Shown one piece after another: positions 23,366 to 24,609 of a DNA stretch of 24,609 nt. This stretch comes from an uncultured Anaerostipes sp. (GTDB lineage Bacteria > Bacillota > Clostridia > Lachnospirales > Lachnospiraceae), in the NCBI GenBank assembly GCA_900756035.1, contig CAAEIR010000375.1, positions 1-24,609 on the forward strand, in the 5' to 3' direction. Position 1 is the stretch's first letter; every line of letters begins with the position of its first letter. The notes below the pieces were generated by a model. It was not told the DNA's origin. It did no database searches and worked only from the letters and a program-made list of their open reading frames with translations. A program made the position numbers and the translations under genes.

Positions 23366-24079
23366 CTAAATGTCTCCTCGTTTACATGTATAGAGCCATT
23401 GGATCGAATCTCCATCTTCCACAGTATAATTATCTGCGCTCGTATTCGGGAAACTTCCATTGACCTTATACATCCATCCGCTGTTTTTTCCGCAATCAAA
23501 TTCATAAAGACCATCGATTCCCTGTACATACCCCTTGCTGGTATCTATAGAAACACCGGTTCTTTTCAGTATATCCATCACCGTATCACCTTTTTGTATC
23601 TTCACATTATTACTATAGATTCGCCCTCCTGACGGCACCTGATAATTAGACTGCAGCTTATCCTTATTTTGAAGGACGGTCTGACAGCTAATAACAATAC
23701 TGCATCTCTTTTCTTCCTCTTTTTTGGTTGTTTCTGACTGTGCCGTAGTTTGCTGACTGCGTTCTGTTGTTTTTGTAGTTTTGCTTTTTGCCGTCGTCGC
23801 CTTTTCTTTCACTTCAGAAGTTTTTTCTCCGGAAAATTTTTTTTCAGAATCTTTCTTCTGTTTTTTTGATGTCTCCTTTGGGGCTTCCGTTGTTTTCTTC
23901 TGGCTATTCTTTTCTTTCTTTTGCTTTTTGGCTGCCGTTGTCTGTTCTGATGCAGCTAGTTCCTTTTGAGATGTCTCGACGTTTGTTGTCTGTGCCTGTT
24001 TTGTTTTGTCTTCTGTTTTGCATGCGGTCATCGAGATTGCCGTCGTTACAATTAACAGAAGAACCACTAATTTTTTCAT
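23366..24079 (-). CDS. DUF4430 (transcobalamin C-terminal-like) lipoprotein
   Basis: 237 residues. The signal peptide MKKLVVLLLIVTTAISMTAC has a lipobox-like MTAC with the lipidated Cys at 20. A long Lys/Thr/Glu/Ser-rich spacer (about 21-125, with repeated TTA, TTK and KKQKK units) would carry the domain through the cell wall. Residues about 126-237 form a DUF4430 domain (VQGIDGLYEFDCGKNSGWMYKVNGSFPN, then the DNYTVEDGDSIQWLYT strand). This family is related to the cobalamin-embracing C-terminal domain of transcobalamin. With the cobalamin riboswitch upstream and the ECF genes downstream, it is a good candidate for the surface corrinoid-binding protein. AGGAGG (24091-24096) is 11 bases before the ATG, inside a hairpin. 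Confidence 0.9.
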   Translation of the reverse strand: MKKLVVLLLIVTTAISMTACKTEDKTKQAQTTNVETSQKELAASEQTTAAKKQKKEKNSQKKTTEAPKETSKKQKKDSEKKFSGEKTSEVKEKATTAKSKTTKTTERSQQTTAQSETTKKEEEKRCSIVISCQTVLQNKDKLQSNYQVPSGGRIYSNNVKIQKGDTVMDILKRTGVSIDTSKGYVQGIDGLYEFDCGKNSGWMYKVNGSFPNTSADNYTVEDGDSIQWLYTCKRGDI

Positions 24080-24084
24080 ACAAA

Positions 24085-24120
24085 AAAGATCCTCCTATTG
24101 CTTTTTGCATAAAAGGATCT
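24085..24120 (-). terminator. Riboswitch terminator hairpin containing the ribosome site
   Basis: Minus strand: AGATCCT (24113-24119) pairs with AGGATCT (24087-24093), with an inner TGC/GCA extension, followed by TTTTTT. The second arm includes the AGGAGG of the lipoprotein gene. The same hairpin can therefore stop transcription and hide the ribosome site. Confidence 0.7.
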
Positions 24121-24122
24121 AC

Positions 24123-24215
24123 TTATACACCATCAATAAGCCATGGTTTAAATGCCATGACTTCACCGTCCTGTCTTTCACAGGTCGTGTGCATCTTGAG
24201 AACGACTCTATCCAT
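24123..24215 (-). CDS. Possible 30-codon leader ORF between riboswitch and lipoprotein gene
   Basis: An ATG at 24215, with AAGGA 11 bases upstream, opens a 30-codon frame (MDRVVLKMHTTCERQDGEV.. to a TAA at 24123) located after the aptamer and just before the terminator hairpin. Translation there could influence folding of the expression platform. Composition is ordinary and no family is recognised. Its bases are also accounted for by alternative RNA pairing, so coding status is uncertain. Confidence 0.25.
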   Translation of the reverse strand: MDRVVLKMHTTCERQDGEVMAFKPWLIDGV

Positions 24216-24234
24216 CGTAAAGTATATCCTTAGA

Positions 24235-24393
24235 TCATGGCAAGTATTCCGGCTCTGATTCAACGTTTTGGCACCTTCCCGGTTTTCCCAGTGGTATCCT
24301 TGCCTTAACTCCTCATTACGGCGGCGGGACCGCTCAGGTTTTGCACCTGATTCCCTTTTCATGTCTGAATTGCAATATAACAGACAACCATGA
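24235..24393 (-). ncRNA. Cobalamin riboswitch aptamer
   Basis: Minus strand, in order: P1 5' arm TCATGG (24388-24393); AAAAGGGAATCAGGTGCAAAACCTGA; GCGGTCCCGCCGCCGTAA; CCACTGGGAAAACCGGGAAGG; the B12 box GAGCCGGAATACTTGCC; and P1 3' arm CCATGA (24235-24240). These are the conserved blocks of the adenosylcobalamin class. It is transcribed from the promoter at 24424-24452. The downstream sequence contains an anti-P1 segment and a terminator/ribosome-site hairpin, so cobalamin should switch off the six-gene operon. Confidence 0.93.
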
Positions 24394-24423
24394 AATTATG
24401 CATCGTATTCATTTCTCTCTACT

Positions 24424-24452
24424 ATTATCAAAGTATTCCAAGACTCTGTCAA
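24424..24452 (-). promoter_or_regulatory. Promoter of the cobalamin-riboswitch operon
   Basis: Minus strand: TTGACA (24447-24452), 17-base spacer, GATAAT (24424-24429). The -35 overlaps the stop codon of the preceding deacetylase gene (TATTGACA). The transcript would start near 24417, just before the aptamer. Confidence 0.8.
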
Positions 24453-24609
24453 TACTTAATTTGTTTTCCCGCAGGATCCATCCGATAATTATTCCGATAA
24501 ATCATCTTAGATACCGGTACAAGACGATATCCTTTCTTCTTTAAATTGCGAATAATCGGTCCCAACGCTTCTTTCGTATATTTTGTTCCGGTATGCATTA
24601 AAATAATTG
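24449..24609 (-). CDS. C-terminal end of a polysaccharide deacetylase (partial)
   Basis: The minus strand is open from the window edge to a TGA at 24449-24451, giving the last 52 residues of a protein. IILMHTG matches NodB motif 5, followed by the usual amphipathic helix and strand GPIIRNLKKKGYRLVPVSKMI and a short basic tail. The rest, including the metal-binding motifs, lies beyond the window. It resembles the C-terminus of the deacetylase at 13503-14273 only in these family features. It ends right at the promoter of the cobalamin operon, with no terminator seen. Confidence 0.85.
   Translation of the reverse strand, partial: IILMHTGTKYTKEALGPIIRNLKKKGYRLVPVSKMIYRNNYRMDPAGKQIKY

Noticed and set aside
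24123..24362. 79-codon minus-strand ORF across the cobalamin riboswitch
   Set aside because: Its first two thirds are aptamer sequence with the conserved riboswitch blocks. Only the last 30 codons, outside the aptamer, are kept as a weak candidate.

Overview
The window looks like chromosomal DNA of a low-GC, endospore-forming Clostridia member, most likely of the Lachnospiraceae. The signs are a complete spoVA operon, a type III glutamine synthetase, a leucine T-box in front of leuA, an ECF transporter under a cobalamin riboswitch, DUF6514 and DUF4364 family genes, and strong AGGAGG ribosome binding sites. No insertion sequence, phage gene, CRISPR array or base-composition break was seen. Most of the window is ordinary housekeeping DNA; the less ordinary parts are RNA-level control and one surface/transport operon.

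Left part (1-3860). Two tRNA genes on the minus strand (one cut by the window edge, the other tRNA-Gln) share a promoter. A small unknown gene follows, then a Leu T-box leader with its terminator in front of leuA. After a shared terminator come a DUF6514-type gene and a YigZ/IMPACT gene that overlap on the minus strand.

Middle (3800-14470). A class A penicillin-binding protein runs on the plus strand. It faces a large membrane-free PAS-GGDEF-PAS-GGDEF-EAL protein (c-di-GMP turnover). Next, on the minus strand, is spoVAA-AB-AC-AD-AE, each gene overlapping or nearly touching the next. It is preceded by a 57-codon membrane-peptide ORF that overlaps the start of spoVAA. Divergent from it is a DUF4364 gene, whose stop overlaps the stop of the convergent engB. 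A NodB-type polysaccharide deacetylase lies upstream of engB, and the engB promoter sits at the end of that gene.

Right part (14470-24609). glnN (GSIII) has a leader with an intrinsic terminator and two AxxGxx hexaloop hairpins, the second overlapping the terminator, as expected for control by an ANTAR-type antiterminator. Upstream is a tightly packed minus-strand operon of six genes: DUF4430 (transcobalamin-C-terminal-like) lipoprotein, EcfT, a fused two-domain EcfA ATPase, an ECF S component, a secreted PQQ-like beta-propeller protein, and a membrane protein of unknown function. It starts with a TTGACA/GATAAT promoter and a cobalamin riboswitch whose last hairpin is both terminator-like and contains the ribosome binding site. 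The simplest reading is an uptake system for a cobamide or its precursor, with extracytoplasmic binding proteins. The window ends inside a second polysaccharide deacetylase.
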